This document shows positions 6,470 to 14,333 of a DNA stretch of 19,966 nucleotides, piece after piece. Each line of letters opens with the position of its first letter. Position 1 is the first letter of the stretch. The notes under the pieces were generated by a model that did no database searches, was not told the origin of the DNA, and was given only the letters and a program-made list of their open reading frames with translations. The position numbers and the translations under genes are program-made. Source of the DNA: BMS3Bbin07 sp036244995 (GTDB lineage: Bacteria; Nitrospirota; Thermodesulfovibrionia; Thermodesulfovibrionales; JdFR-85); NCBI GenBank assembly GCA_036244995.1, contig BTTF01000037.1, positions 1 through 19,966 on the forward strand. The letters run 5' to 3'.

Positions 6470-7715
6470 GTCTTTCAAGCACGACCGCCGTATTATTGCC
6501 ATATGGATCAGATGATATTACAAGCGCTGTGTTAATGATCTTCTCCCTTGCCTCATTCGGTACATAATCAAGGTCGCATCGTGGATCCTTTTCCGAGTAA
6601 TTGATTGTGGGTGGCAGGAATCCCATGTGAATAGCACCGACTGCTGCAGATAGTGACAGGGCGCCTGAGGCAGAGAATGACTCCCCTGTCATTGATTTAA
6701 TTGCGCTTACAGGGATGCTATAGGCCCTTTCTCCAAAAACCTTTTTGATTGCTGTTGTATCCATTTCATCAAGCTCTCTTGTAGAGTTAGCGCTTGCGGA
6801 TATGTAATCAATGTCAGCAGTATCCAGTGAGGCTTCCCGGATGGCGAGTTTAATAGCGGTTGCAAGCCCGTTGTCAGAGCTGAACCTTTTGTCGTTTTCA
6901 GGGCTGAAGGAGTTTCCATAACCTGATACCTTTGCAAGAATGACAGCCCCTCTTTTGAGGGCATGCTCTTTGGACTCCAGGACTAAGACCGCAGCCCCTT
7001 CTGAAATGATTGTGCCGGATCTTCTCGCATCGAAGGGACAACAGACAGGAGCAGTACCGTCCGAGCCGGAGAGAAAACCAAGCTTGTAAAAACCCATATA
7101 TGTTTCCTCACACAGCTCTTCCACTCCCCCGGCAAGGACTGCTTCGACCCTCTTTAACCTGATAAAATCAGCAGCATAGGTCAGGGCGTCAAGAGAGGCA
7201 CAGAAGCCTGTTGATATGGTTGTATTAAATCCCTTTATCCTGAAGCGGATAGATACCTGGCTTGCCGGGGAGTTTATCACAGTGTTTGGAAATAGTGAGG
7301 GATTGACAAATCGTGGCCCTTCTCTAAGTCCTGCAAGGTCGAACTGTGCAATACTGTGAAGGCTTCCAAATGTTGTTCCTACCGAAACGCCGATAGAGCG
7401 GGTGCTTTTTTCATTGATATCCAGCCGGGCATCATCTATGGCAAGCCGGGCTGCCGAGGTTATGAGTTTGGTGCTCCGGTCAAGGATTCGCAAATCCTTT
7501 TTGCCGATATAAACTTCCGGATCAAAATCAATCACCTCTCCAGCTACATGTATATTAAATCCTGAGGTATCAAACAGGCTTATCTCCTTAAATCCCGACT
7601 TGCCATGCCTCAAGCCATCCCAGTAGGAGTCTTTGCCGATGCCGATTGGTGATACGACCCCTATGCCTGTGATAACTATATCTCTTTCTGTATCGTTAGT
7701 TGTCAGACTTTCCAT
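6465..7715 (-). CDS. Ketosynthase-like protein lacking the catalytic triad (chain-length-factor-like)
   Basis: The 416-residue protein has the full FabF/KAS fold and aligns without gaps at the active-site blocks with the neighbouring FabF-type enzyme, but all three catalytic residues are changed. The nucleophile position is Phe171 in STGFCASLDAL (Cys172 is one place too late). The first His is Ser308 in YISASANS. The second is Glu345 in KSMTGESF, while the preceding Lys340 is kept. This pattern matches partner subunits (chain-length factors) that dimerise with an active KS and shape the product cavity. It lies 23 bp downstream of the methyltransferase gene. Its stop codon TAG comes from the inverted repeat of the GxxExxY insertion, so the original C-terminus may have been slightly different. 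Assignment as a KS-fold protein is firm; the CLF role is inferred. Confidence 0.93.
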   Translation of the reverse strand: MESLTTNDTERDIVITGIGVVSPIGIGKDSYWDGLRHGKSGFKEISLFDTSGFNIHVAGEVIDFDPEVYIGKKDLRILDRSTKLITSAARLAIDDARLDINEKSTRSIGVSVGTTFGSLHSIAQFDLAGLREGPRFVNPSLFPNTVINSPASQVSIRFRIKGFNTTISTGFCASLDALTYAADFIRLKRVEAVLAGGVEELCEETYMGFYKLGFLSGSDGTAPVCCPFDARRSGTIISEGAAVLVLESKEHALKRGAVILAKVSGYGNSFSPENDKRFSSDNGLATAIKLAIREASLDTADIDYISASANSTRELDEMDTTAIKKVFGERAYSIPVSAIKSMTGESFSASGALSLSAAVGAIHMGFLPPTINYSEKDPRCDLDYVPNEAREKIINTALVISSDPYGNNTAVVLERP

Positions 7716-7738
7716 ATAGAGTTCTTCGTTTTTACCAA

Positions 7739-9154
7739 TCAGAGCGCTTCAATAACATAAAAAATTATTACACCTGATTCTTCCCGTGATTCTGTGATTG
7801 CACTCTCCGGTATCCCGGCCTGCTCAAATACCTCCCTGAAATCTTCTTCCTTGCGCTGGAGGAACCCGTCCCAGTCGGTTAGCCAGTGATAGTCCTGCGG
7901 TCTGTAACGGCGTACGTCCTTGAATGGAGCAATCAACTTTCCCCCGGGGTTCAGAAGTTTATAGAGGGTGTTAAAGAGTTTTACGAGGAAGTCACTGGGC
8001 AGATAGTCAAAAAAGCCGGCACTGTAAATGATGTCCCTGGTCCCGAAGTCTTTCAGGGTTATTTCGTAGTCGAACATCCTCAGGGCATTGTGCTTTCTGA
8101 ATTCTATATGGGGCAGGGCACCAGTGTGATAAAGACGGCTGTAGGAGAAGGAGAGTGCATCCTCATCATTGTCCACACAGAGGATATCCGCCTTTGATTT
8201 GATAATCTCAGGGGCTATTTCAACGAGTTCCCTGCAGGATCCACAGGCAATGTTCAAAACTGAGGGCTTGATTCTATCCTTTAACTCATCACCAAGCATG
8301 TCCTGTAATTTTCTTATTCTGTTCCTGACGGCAACGGCAAGTGTTGATCTGAGGGCTGCAAGGTCAAGATAATATCCTATGCCATCAGACAGGGGTATGT
8401 TTCTATATACGGTTTCAAGTGTTTTATAATCACCATGATAGCCTTGTGGCCATGTCCTTGCACGGTTGTAGAGATAGCCCTTTGAGAATATATGATTTGT
8501 CTTTTGATGGAATTGGGCCCTGTAATCTTTAATGGTAGATATATCATTAACCCCGGCTTCAAACCGCGCTGCCTTTAGCAGGAAGTCATCTGAAATCTGT
8601 TCGAGTATTTCAGGGATATTATCATTGTCAACTGCCTGAGAATGTACTGCTTCTTCAAGGACCTGGAACCTTTCTATCAACTCCTCTGTGGCCGTTTCGA
8701 TATAGTCTATCCACCGCTGCTGGCTCTCTCCTTCATGGATATCAAGAAATTTTTCACTTCCAAAGTTGACGTTCCGTCCGCAATTCCAGCATCTTTCGGT
8801 ATTGTTAAGGTTGCGGCTGTTACAATAGGGGCATGTTTTTTCAGAGGAGAGGTTATCTTTTATATACTGCCACAGGGCCAACCTGGAAGATTTATCGATG
8901 TTTATAAACTTCACTGCAAATCCATCTTCGTCTTTTCTGAGTATCATGCCGTCAATTTCACAATCACCAATGTTTGGCAGATGTGCCTTTAGTCTGATTA
9001 GTTCATTTTCTGTCAAGTGTGATAACGAATTGAGAAAGGCGCCATTGAGTCCGAGATTTTTAATTTCAGTCCGTTGATGCATATCCTCAGCACTGTAGCC
9101 GGATAAAATCGTGGCCGGAATCCTGGCATTACATCTTACATCAAGACGTAGCAT
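7739..9154 (-). CDS. PilZ / zinc-ribbon / class I SAM methyltransferase fusion, PhcB-like
   Basis: The 471-residue protein starts with a PilZ-like domain (about 1-100). It has the c-di-GMP-binding RxxxR signature (Arg7, Arg11), and NLGLNG (33-38) in place of the usual D/NxSxxG. A zinc ribbon with Cys108, Cys111, Cys122 and Cys125 follows. After a helical stretch comes the block GYHGDYKTLETVYRN (238-252) and AVRNR (275-279), which I associate with PhcB-type enzymes that methylate 3-hydroxy fatty acids to give quorum signals in Ralstonia. The class I methyltransferase core shows motif I VLNIACGSCREL (299-310), the acidic CVDND (326-330) and LLNPGGKL (400-407). The start has a strong AAGGAGGAGG Shine-Dalgarno. 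As first gene of the operon with KS, CLF and ACP, it may methylate an acyl product. The PilZ call rests on RxxxR plus size, and the PhcB likeness is from memory of the family. Confidence 0.85.
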   Translation of the reverse strand: MLRLDVRCNARIPATILSGYSAEDMHQRTEIKNLGLNGAFLNSLSHLTENELIRLKAHLPNIGDCEIDGMILRKDEDGFAVKFINIDKSSRLALWQYIKDNLSSEKTCPYCNSRNLNNTERCWNCGRNVNFGSEKFLDIHEGESQQRWIDYIETATEELIERFQVLEEAVHSQAVDNDNIPEILEQISDDFLLKAARFEAGVNDISTIKDYRAQFHQKTNHIFSKGYLYNRARTWPQGYHGDYKTLETVYRNIPLSDGIGYYLDLAALRSTLAVAVRNRIRKLQDMLGDELKDRIKPSVLNIACGSCRELVEIAPEIIKSKADILCVDNDEDALSFSYSRLYHTGALPHIEFRKHNALRMFDYEITLKDFGTRDIIYSAGFFDYLPSDFLVKLFNTLYKLLNPGGKLIAPFKDVRRYRPQDYHWLTDWDGFLQRKEEDFREVFEQAGIPESAITESREESGVIIFYVIEAL

Positions 9155-9160
9155 AGTCTC

Positions 9161-9169
9161 CTCCTCCTT
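9161..9169 (-). promoter_or_regulatory. Strong ribosome binding site of the PilZ-methyltransferase gene
   Basis: On the minus strand AAGGAGGAG, continuing GAGACT, precedes the ATG at 9154 and supports that start. Confidence 0.75.
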
Positions 9170-9196
9170 CAGATTTGATTTAATGCCGATGCTTGC

Positions 9197-9226
9197 ATTA
9201 TATATGAAAAATTAACCGCTTGTCTA
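9197..9226 (-). promoter_or_regulatory. Sigma-70-like promoter of the lipid operon
   Basis: On the minus strand a perfect -10 TATAAT (9197-9202) lies 18 bp downstream of TAGACA (9221-9226), a five-of-six match to the -35 consensus. Transcription would start near 9190 and leave a leader of about 35 bases before the methyltransferase gene. The site lies in the 108-bp gap after lolD, where no clear terminator is visible, so some read-through from the lol operon is possible. Confidence 0.65.
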
Positions 9227-9262
9227 ATGTCCTGGAACTTCCCGGCCAATAAAATGCCGTAA

Positions 9263-9937
9263 TCATGAGCTGACTATCATTCCATCAAGCATCCTGATTA
9301 TCCTTGTGCATTTCCGGGCAAGCGTATCATTGTGCGTGACTATGACAAAGGTTGTCCCCTTTAAGGAGTTAACTTCAATGAGGAGTCTGAAAAGGTCATC
9401 ACCGGTTTTTGTGTCGAGATTGCCTGTTGGTTCATCAGCAAGGACAACTGCCGGTTCCATAATCAGAGCCCGTGCCACTGCAACACGCTGCTGCTCACCT
9501 CCCGAGAGTTCACCGGGCCGGTGTGAGATACGGCCATGAAGGTCGAGTTCCGTTAGTATTGAAGTTGCCCGTTCTTTTATTACGGATTGGTTTAATCCGT
9601 TTATAATTCCAGGCATCATTACATTTTCAAGGGCGGTAAATTCAGGCAGGAGGTGGTGAAACTGGAATACGAATCCGATTTTGTGATTCCTGAACGAGGC
9701 AAGGGTCATATCGTCAAATGAGAAAACATCGTCACTTCCGTACAGGACAACTCCTTCGGTAGGCTTGTCAAGGGTGCCGAGGATGTGAAGGAGGGTGCTC
9801 TTACCCACACCGGATGCACCCACGATTGCAGCCATTTCACCCTCTGCTATCTCAAGATCAATTCCTCTGAGAACCTCAAGGTCTCCAGCAGGTGTATAAA
9901 ATGATTTTTTCAGACCACGGGTCTTGATGAGGGGCAT
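9263..9937 (-). CDS. lolD: Lipoprotein-releasing ABC transporter ATPase LolD
   Basis: The 224-residue ABC ATPase has Walker A GASGVGKS (40-47), the Q-loop Gln92 in FQFHHLLPEF, signature LSGGEQQRV (144-152), Walker B VVLADEPTGNLD (164-175) and the switch His202. These features and the size place it in the LolD/MacB-type group. In the Lol system it powers extraction of mature lipoproteins from the inner membrane for transfer to LolA. The adjoining lolC/E-type permease gene in the same operon confirms the assignment. It starts one base after the stop of a small membrane-protein gene (TAG-G-ATG) and is the last gene of the operon. Confidence 0.95.
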   Translation of the reverse strand: MPLIKTRGLKKSFYTPAGDLEVLRGIDLEIAEGEMAAIVGASGVGKSTLLHILGTLDKPTEGVVLYGSDDVFSFDDMTLASFRNHKIGFVFQFHHLLPEFTALENVMMPGIINGLNQSVIKERATSILTELDLHGRISHRPGELSGGEQQRVAVARALIMEPAVVLADEPTGNLDTKTGDDLFRLLIEVNSLKGTTFVIVTHNDTLARKCTRIIRMLDGMIVSS

Positions 9938-9938
9938 C

Positions 9939-10190
9939 CTATCTGTCCGTTATCTCCTTTTTGATTTTCCTTACCTTTTCTGTCTGTTCCTTCAGTTTTT
10001 CCTTTGTTTTTTGGATTTCGTCGGCTTTTTCTGCAAGCTCATTACTCTTTTCCTGTATCAGTTTCCCTGCTTCTTCCGATTTCTGACCAACCCATTTGAA
10101 GGGCTCACCACCTTTAAGGACGGCAATTACAATAAACGCCACTACTGCAATGATAGCGAGACATATGAATCGTTTGATAAGTTTAAACAT
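9939..10190 (-). CDS. Small membrane-anchored coiled-coil protein in the lol operon (unknown)
   Basis: The 83-residue protein has one N-terminal hydrophobic segment (about 7-26, rich in Ile, Val and Ala). A Lys/Glu-rich tail (about 38-83) with regular hydrophobic spacing should form a long coiled coil. An AAGGAC sequence directly precedes its ATG. It sits between the LolC/E-type permease gene (21 bp upstream) and lolD (1 bp downstream), which is good evidence of a real gene. I do not recognise a named family. Position suggests a link to lipoprotein release or the inner membrane, but nothing in the sequence proves it. Confidence 0.75.
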   Translation of the reverse strand: MFKLIKRFICLAIIAVVAFIVIAVLKGGEPFKWVGQKSEEAGKLIQEKSNELAEKADEIQKTKEKLKEQTEKVRKIKKEITDR

Positions 10191-10211
10191 GTCCTTATCC
10201 TGATATCCTCT

Positions 10212-11441
10212 TCATTCATACCTCAAAGGCTCAACAGGGTTGAGCTTTGCTGCCTGATAGGCAGGGTAAATAGTGGCAAGAAAGCTTATGCCGATGGCTG
10301 AGAGCGATACAGCGAGAAAGTCGGATAGTTCCATCTTTACAGGTAAAGAGCTGAGATAATAGACATCTGAGGGGAGCTTTATTATTTCATATGTGTTTAA
10401 CAGATAGCCGAGTAGATAGCCGCCTGTAACGCCAATGGTCGTACCCGCAAGCCCTATCATAAGTCCCTGAAAGATGAATATGGCCATTATTGCACGGTTT
10501 GTGGCGCCCATAGCCTTAAGTATGGCTATCTCCCTTTCTTTTTCAATGACGTTCATTATGAGGGTGCTGATAATATTAAATGATGCAACGAGTATTATTA
10601 GTGTTAGTATAACAAACATGGTGAATTTTTCGAGTTTCAGTGCCGAGAAAAGGTTTTTGTTCATCTGCATCCAGTCTCTTGCATAAAATGGGGGGCCAAG
10701 AACCTCCTGTACCCTTTCTCTAACCTCCGGGGCACTGTATATGTCGTTAATCCTCAGCTCAATTCCCGTTACAGTGTCTCCGGTTCGGAAAAACTCCTGT
10801 GCTGCCTTAAGAGATGTAAGGGCAAGGTTTGTATCGTACTCATACATGCCCACCTCAAAAAGCCCCACAACCCTGAACTTTCTTACCCTCGGGAGCATCC
10901 CCATCGGTCCTAAATCCTGGACAGGGGATATCACATTAATCTCATCGCCCATGTAAGCGCCAAGGGTATTTGAGAGTTCGCTACCCAGTATTATGCCCGG
11001 AAGTGTTGAGTCCTTTGTGAGGTTATCAAGACGGCCTTCCTTCATGTGTGCTCTCAGGGATGTTGTCTGGTTTTCATATGCAGGGTCTATTCCCCTCAGA
11101 TACACCCCGTGTGCCCGCTTGCCTTCTGATACCATTACCTGACCAAGGACAAATGGTGATGCGCCGGTTACGCGGGGAACGGTCTTTAATTCTTTAATTA
11201 CCTTTCCATAGTCCTCTATGCCTCCTGTGTAGTTGAGTACAACAATATGGGCATTTACGCCAAGTATCTTTTTCCTCAGGTCTTCATGAAAACCGCTCAT
11301 TACGGACAGCACAACGAGGAGGGCCATAACTCCCACTGCAACCCCGCCTGTGGATAGAATCGTGTTGAAGGATATGCCTCTGCGTCTCTTTTTTGATTTA
11401 AGATACCTGAGTGCTATGAGTATCGGATAAGGTAGTTTCAT
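10212..11441 (-). CDS. lolC: Lipoprotein-releasing ABC transporter permease (LolC/E family)
   Basis: The 409-residue inner-membrane permease shows the expected four TM helices (about 28-50, 273-296, 318-347, 375-395). A large periplasmic domain lies between the first two (about 51-270). The coupling segment EKEREIAILKAMGA (300-313) is typical of LolC/LolE. Only one such permease gene is present beside lolD, so the transporter may be a homodimer (LolF-like) or its partner may lie elsewhere; C versus E cannot be told apart here. It starts 16 bp after the lysS stop, with AAGGAG just upstream. Confidence 0.95.
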   Translation of the reverse strand: MKLPYPILIALRYLKSKKRRRGISFNTILSTGGVAVGVMALLVVLSVMSGFHEDLRKKILGVNAHIVVLNYTGGIEDYGKVIKELKTVPRVTGASPFVLGQVMVSEGKRAHGVYLRGIDPAYENQTTSLRAHMKEGRLDNLTKDSTLPGIILGSELSNTLGAYMGDEINVISPVQDLGPMGMLPRVRKFRVVGLFEVGMYEYDTNLALTSLKAAQEFFRTGDTVTGIELRINDIYSAPEVRERVQEVLGPPFYARDWMQMNKNLFSALKLEKFTMFVILTLIILVASFNIISTLIMNVIEKEREIAILKAMGATNRAIMAIFIFQGLMIGLAGTTIGVTGGYLLGYLLNTYEIIKLPSDVYYLSSLPVKMELSDFLAVSLSAIGISFLATIYPAYQAAKLNPVEPLRYE

Positions 11442-11457
11442 ATGCTCCTTGTTTTGT

Positions 11458-12933
11458 TTATTTCTCAGGCTTCATCTGAGGGAACAGAATAACATCGCGT
11501 ATGGAGTGCGAGTTGGTCATAAGCATAACAAGCCTGTCAATCCCGATGCCCTCACCTGCAGCCGGAGGCATTCCATACTCAAGTGCCCTGATGAAGTCGT
11601 CGTCCATCCAGTGGGCCTCTTCGTCTCCCTTCTCCTTTGCCTCAACCTGGCGGAGGAATCTGTCGCGCTGGTCCATGGGGTCATTCAGTTCCGTAAAGGC
11701 ATTGGCGATCTCTCTTGAGGCTATAAAGAGCTCAAACCTTTCCACCAGCTCAGGCGAATCCTTTTTTCTCCTGGCAAGGGGAGAGAGTTCAAGGGGATAG
11801 TCGGTAATAAAAGTTGGCTGGATCAGGTGCGGCTCTACCTTTTCGTTAAATATCTCGTCAAGGAGCTTTCCGAGTGTATGGATATCCCTTACATCTATTC
11901 CTTCAGCCTTTGCCCATTCCCTGGCCTTTTCATAATCGGTGAGCGCTTCTTCAGGCACACCATGTTTCATCATGGCCTCGTACATGGGGAGCCTCGGCCA
12001 CGGAGGGGTAAAGTCGAGTGTTAACTCACCATAGGGGATATTGAGGGTGCCGTGTATCTCCTTCAGTAGTTCGGTAAAGAGTTTTTCCGTGAAATCCATA
12101 AGGAAGTTGTAGTCTTTATAGGCGATATAGAACTCAAGCATGCTGAATTCAGGGTTATGTTTTGTGGATATACCCTCATTGCGGAAGTTTTTATTCAACT
12201 CGTATACCCGTTCATATCCTCCGACAAGGAGCCTTTTGAGATAGAGCTCAGGTGCGATTCTCAGGTAGAGGTCTATGCCAAGGGCATTGTGGTGTGTTTT
12301 GAATGGTTTTGCAACTGCACCCCCGGGTATCTGGTGCATCATGGGGGTCTCCACCTCAATAAAACCCTCTTTTTCAAGAAAGTCCCGGATAAACTTGATG
12401 ATGGCGCTCCTTCGGGCGAATGTCTCCCTTACCTGCGGATTTACAATAAGGTCAACGTATCTTTGACGGTATCTTAACTCTATATCCTTCAGACCATGCC
12501 ATTTTTCGGGCAGGGGTCTGAGGGATTTTGTCAGCAGGGTAAAGCCATCAACCAGGATGGTGAGCTCGTTTGTCTTTGTCCTGAAGAGCCTGCCACTTAT
12601 TCCTATGATGTCACCGATATCGAGTTTTTTTACGATCTTGTATCTGTCTCCAAGTATGTCTTTACGGAAATAGAGCTGTATGCGGCCTGTCTCATCCTGT
12701 ATATGGGAGAAGGCCGCCTTGCCAAAGTTTCTCCAGGCAATAATCCTGCCTGTCACTGAGGATTCCACAGGGGTTTTTTCGAGGTCTTCCCTTGAGGTCT
12801 CTCCATGCAGGTCATGGAGTTCCCTGGCTTGATGGGTGACCTCATAGGGCTGCCCGTAGGGGTCTACCCCCATCTCTATGAGTTCTTTCAGTTTCCTTAT
12901 GCGCTGCTCTATCAGTTCATTGATCTCTTCCAA
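11458..12933 (-). CDS. lysS: Lysyl-tRNA synthetase, class II
   Basis: With the start chosen here the protein has 491 residues, close to the family norm. It charges tRNA-Lys with lysine in the cytoplasm. The N-terminal OB-fold anticodon-binding domain (about 59-135, with VTGRIIAWRNFGKAAFSHIQ) precedes the class II core. Motif 1 lies around VETPMMHQIPGGA (194-206), motif 2 is FRNEGISTKHNPEF (250-263) and motif 3 is GIGIDRL (462-468). I set the start at a TTG (12933) because GGAGG lies 5 bases upstream and the protein then begins MEEINELIEQRIRKL. A longer frame opens at a TTG at 12996 inside proA but has no ribosome binding site. It lies in the operon proA-lysS-lolC-orf-lolD. Confidence 0.96.
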   Translation of the reverse strand: MEEINELIEQRIRKLKELIEMGVDPYGQPYEVTHQARELHDLHGETSREDLEKTPVESSVTGRIIAWRNFGKAAFSHIQDETGRIQLYFRKDILGDRYKIVKKLDIGDIIGISGRLFRTKTNELTILVDGFTLLTKSLRPLPEKWHGLKDIELRYRQRYVDLIVNPQVRETFARRSAIIKFIRDFLEKEGFIEVETPMMHQIPGGAVAKPFKTHHNALGIDLYLRIAPELYLKRLLVGGYERVYELNKNFRNEGISTKHNPEFSMLEFYIAYKDYNFLMDFTEKLFTELLKEIHGTLNIPYGELTLDFTPPWPRLPMYEAMMKHGVPEEALTDYEKAREWAKAEGIDVRDIHTLGKLLDEIFNEKVEPHLIQPTFITDYPLELSPLARRKKDSPELVERFELFIASREIANAFTELNDPMDQRDRFLRQVEAKEKGDEEAHWMDDDFIRALEYGMPPAAGEGIGIDRLVMLMTNSHSIRDVILFPQMKPEK

Positions 12934-12938
12934 TCCAG

Positions 12939-12943
12939 CCTCC
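12939..12943 (-). promoter_or_regulatory. Ribosome binding site that fixes the lysS start
   Basis: GGAGG on the minus strand lies 5 bases before the TTG at 12933. The upstream alternatives (TTG 12996, GTG 12990) overlap proA and have no such site. Confidence 0.6.
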
Positions 12944-12970
12944 GTCAATCCTGAATCTTGAATTTTGTAT

Positions 12971-14227
12971 TTAAGTTCGTAACTGTCCACTGCCAAGGAC
13001 TATAAACTTGGTGCAAGTGAGCTCTTCAAGCCCCATGGGGCCGCGGGCATGTATCTTGTCAGTGGAGATGCCGATCTCTGCTCCAAGACCGAACTGTCCA
13101 CCGTCATTCAGCCTCGTGGAGGCATTGATCATTACTGCTGCGGAGTCCACCTCGCGAAGGAATCGCATGGCCCTGTGGTAGTTTTCCGTCACAATTGTAT
13201 CTGTATGGGCAGAGCTGTATTTTGCTATGTGCTCCATCGCCTCATCCATATCCTTTACGACCCTGACATTCACGATTAATTCAAGGTATTCCCTGTGAAA
13301 ATCCTCATCTGTTGCCTCCTCAATTCCCGGGAATATCCGGGCAGTCCTTGCGCAACCCTTTATCCTTACGCCTGCATCCCTGAATCTGCTGAGGATTGCA
13401 GGGAGGAACTCCCCTGCAGCTGCGTCATCCACAAGCATGGTCTCCATGGCATTGCAGGTGCCGGGTCTCTGCACTTTTGAGTTAAAGCATATATCTTCAG
13501 CCATCCTTAAATCCGCATCCCTGTCGACAAAGACGTGGCAGACCCCCTTGTAATGTTTCAGGACAGGAATCCTCGAGTTCTCCGTAACAGTGCGGATGAG
13601 ACCTTCGCCTCCCCTGGGAATGATGAGGTCAACGATACCCTCTAATTTAAGCATTTCCATCACGGCTTCTCTGTCAGGTGTGTCAATAAAGGTGATTGCC
13701 CCTTCGTGTATGCCCTCTGAGGAGGCAGCCTCCCTGAGGATATTAACGATCGCCAGGTTTGAGTTGATTGCCTCTGAGCCGCCCCTTAGCAGCACGGCAT
13801 TCCCGGCTTTCAGACAGAGGCTTGTGGCGTCTGCCGTTACATTGGGCCTTGATTCGTAGATTATGCCTATAACCCCGATGGGGACCCTCATCTTTCCAAC
13901 TGTCATCCCGTTTGGTCTCTGCCACATTTTTGTGACCTCGCCGACCGGGTCGGGCAGGGCAGCCACATCCCTCAGTCCCTCAGCCATTTCAGTAATCCGC
14001 TTATCTGTCAGTGTCAGCCTGTCGATCAGTGCTGAACTCAACCCCTTATCCCTTGCAAAATCAATATCCTTGCTGTTTTCTTTTTTGAGAATATCGCTGT
14101 TTTTGACAATGGCCTCTGCCATCTTCAGCAGTGCACTGTTTTTCTGTGCTACCGTGGCCTTGAGCAGCGCCCTTGCACCTTCGCTTGCCTCGAGGGCCTT
14201 TTGAAGAACGAGATTCTTTATGTCCAT
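12971..14227 (-). CDS. proA: Gamma-glutamyl phosphate reductase
   Basis: The 418-residue enzyme reduces gamma-glutamyl phosphate with NADPH to glutamate semialdehyde, the second step of proline synthesis. The catalytic Cys258 is in VQRPGTCNAMETML. Other family blocks are VGKMRVPIGVIGIIYESRPN (110-129, nucleotide-binding side), LLRGGSEAINSN (146-157) and HARGPMGLEELT (393-404). The ATG at 14227 has GGAGGT eight bases upstream. No proB (glutamate 5-kinase) is next to it, so that gene must lie elsewhere. It is the first gene of the operon that continues into lysS and the lol genes. Confidence 0.98.
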   Translation of the reverse strand: MDIKNLVLQKALEASEGARALLKATVAQKNSALLKMAEAIVKNSDILKKENSKDIDFARDKGLSSALIDRLTLTDKRITEMAEGLRDVAALPDPVGEVTKMWQRPNGMTVGKMRVPIGVIGIIYESRPNVTADATSLCLKAGNAVLLRGGSEAINSNLAIVNILREAASSEGIHEGAITFIDTPDREAVMEMLKLEGIVDLIIPRGGEGLIRTVTENSRIPVLKHYKGVCHVFVDRDADLRMAEDICFNSKVQRPGTCNAMETMLVDDAAAGEFLPAILSRFRDAGVRIKGCARTARIFPGIEEATDEDFHREYLELIVNVRVVKDMDEAMEHIAKYSSAHTDTIVTENYHRAMRFLREVDSAAVMINASTRLNDGGQFGLGAEIGISTDKIHARGPMGLEELTCTKFIVLGSGQLRT

Positions 14228-14259
14228 ATTTCTGTACCTCCGGGGTTTAATCTTGCAGA

Positions 14260-14265
14260 ATTATA
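14260..14265 (-). promoter_or_regulatory. Candidate -10 element of the proA-lysS-lol operon
   Basis: A perfect TATAAT is read on the minus strand 32 bases upstream of the proA ATG, in an AT-rich 106-bp gap. No good -35 box is found at 16-18 bp spacing, so this is a weak call. The gap holds no gene. Confidence 0.35.
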
Positions 14266-14333
14266 AAATTATGAATTTATTTAAGTTGCATAAAAATTGT
14301 GTATCTCGGGAAGGCATGACCCGGTAACGACAC

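Noticed and set aside
6449..6502. Longer GxxExxY protein starting at the ATG at 6502
   Set aside because: The extra 18 residues come from the ketosynthase end and the repeat, and have no visible ribosome binding site; the protein starting at 6448 looks like normal family members.
7198..7204. Cys172 of the CLF-like protein as an active-site nucleophile
   Set aside because: An ungapped alignment with KS enzymes (STGC... and STAC...) puts Phe171 at the nucleophile, and both His residues are also missing.
3098..9154. Calling the operon a ladderane or aryl-polyene cluster outright
   Set aside because: Ketoreductase, dehydratase, acyltransferase, thioesterase and radical SAM genes are all absent from the window; only a general acyl/polyene role can be supported.
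9227..9262. Terminator after lolD
   Set aside because: No GC-rich stem followed by T residues could be found between the lolD stop and the operon promoter.
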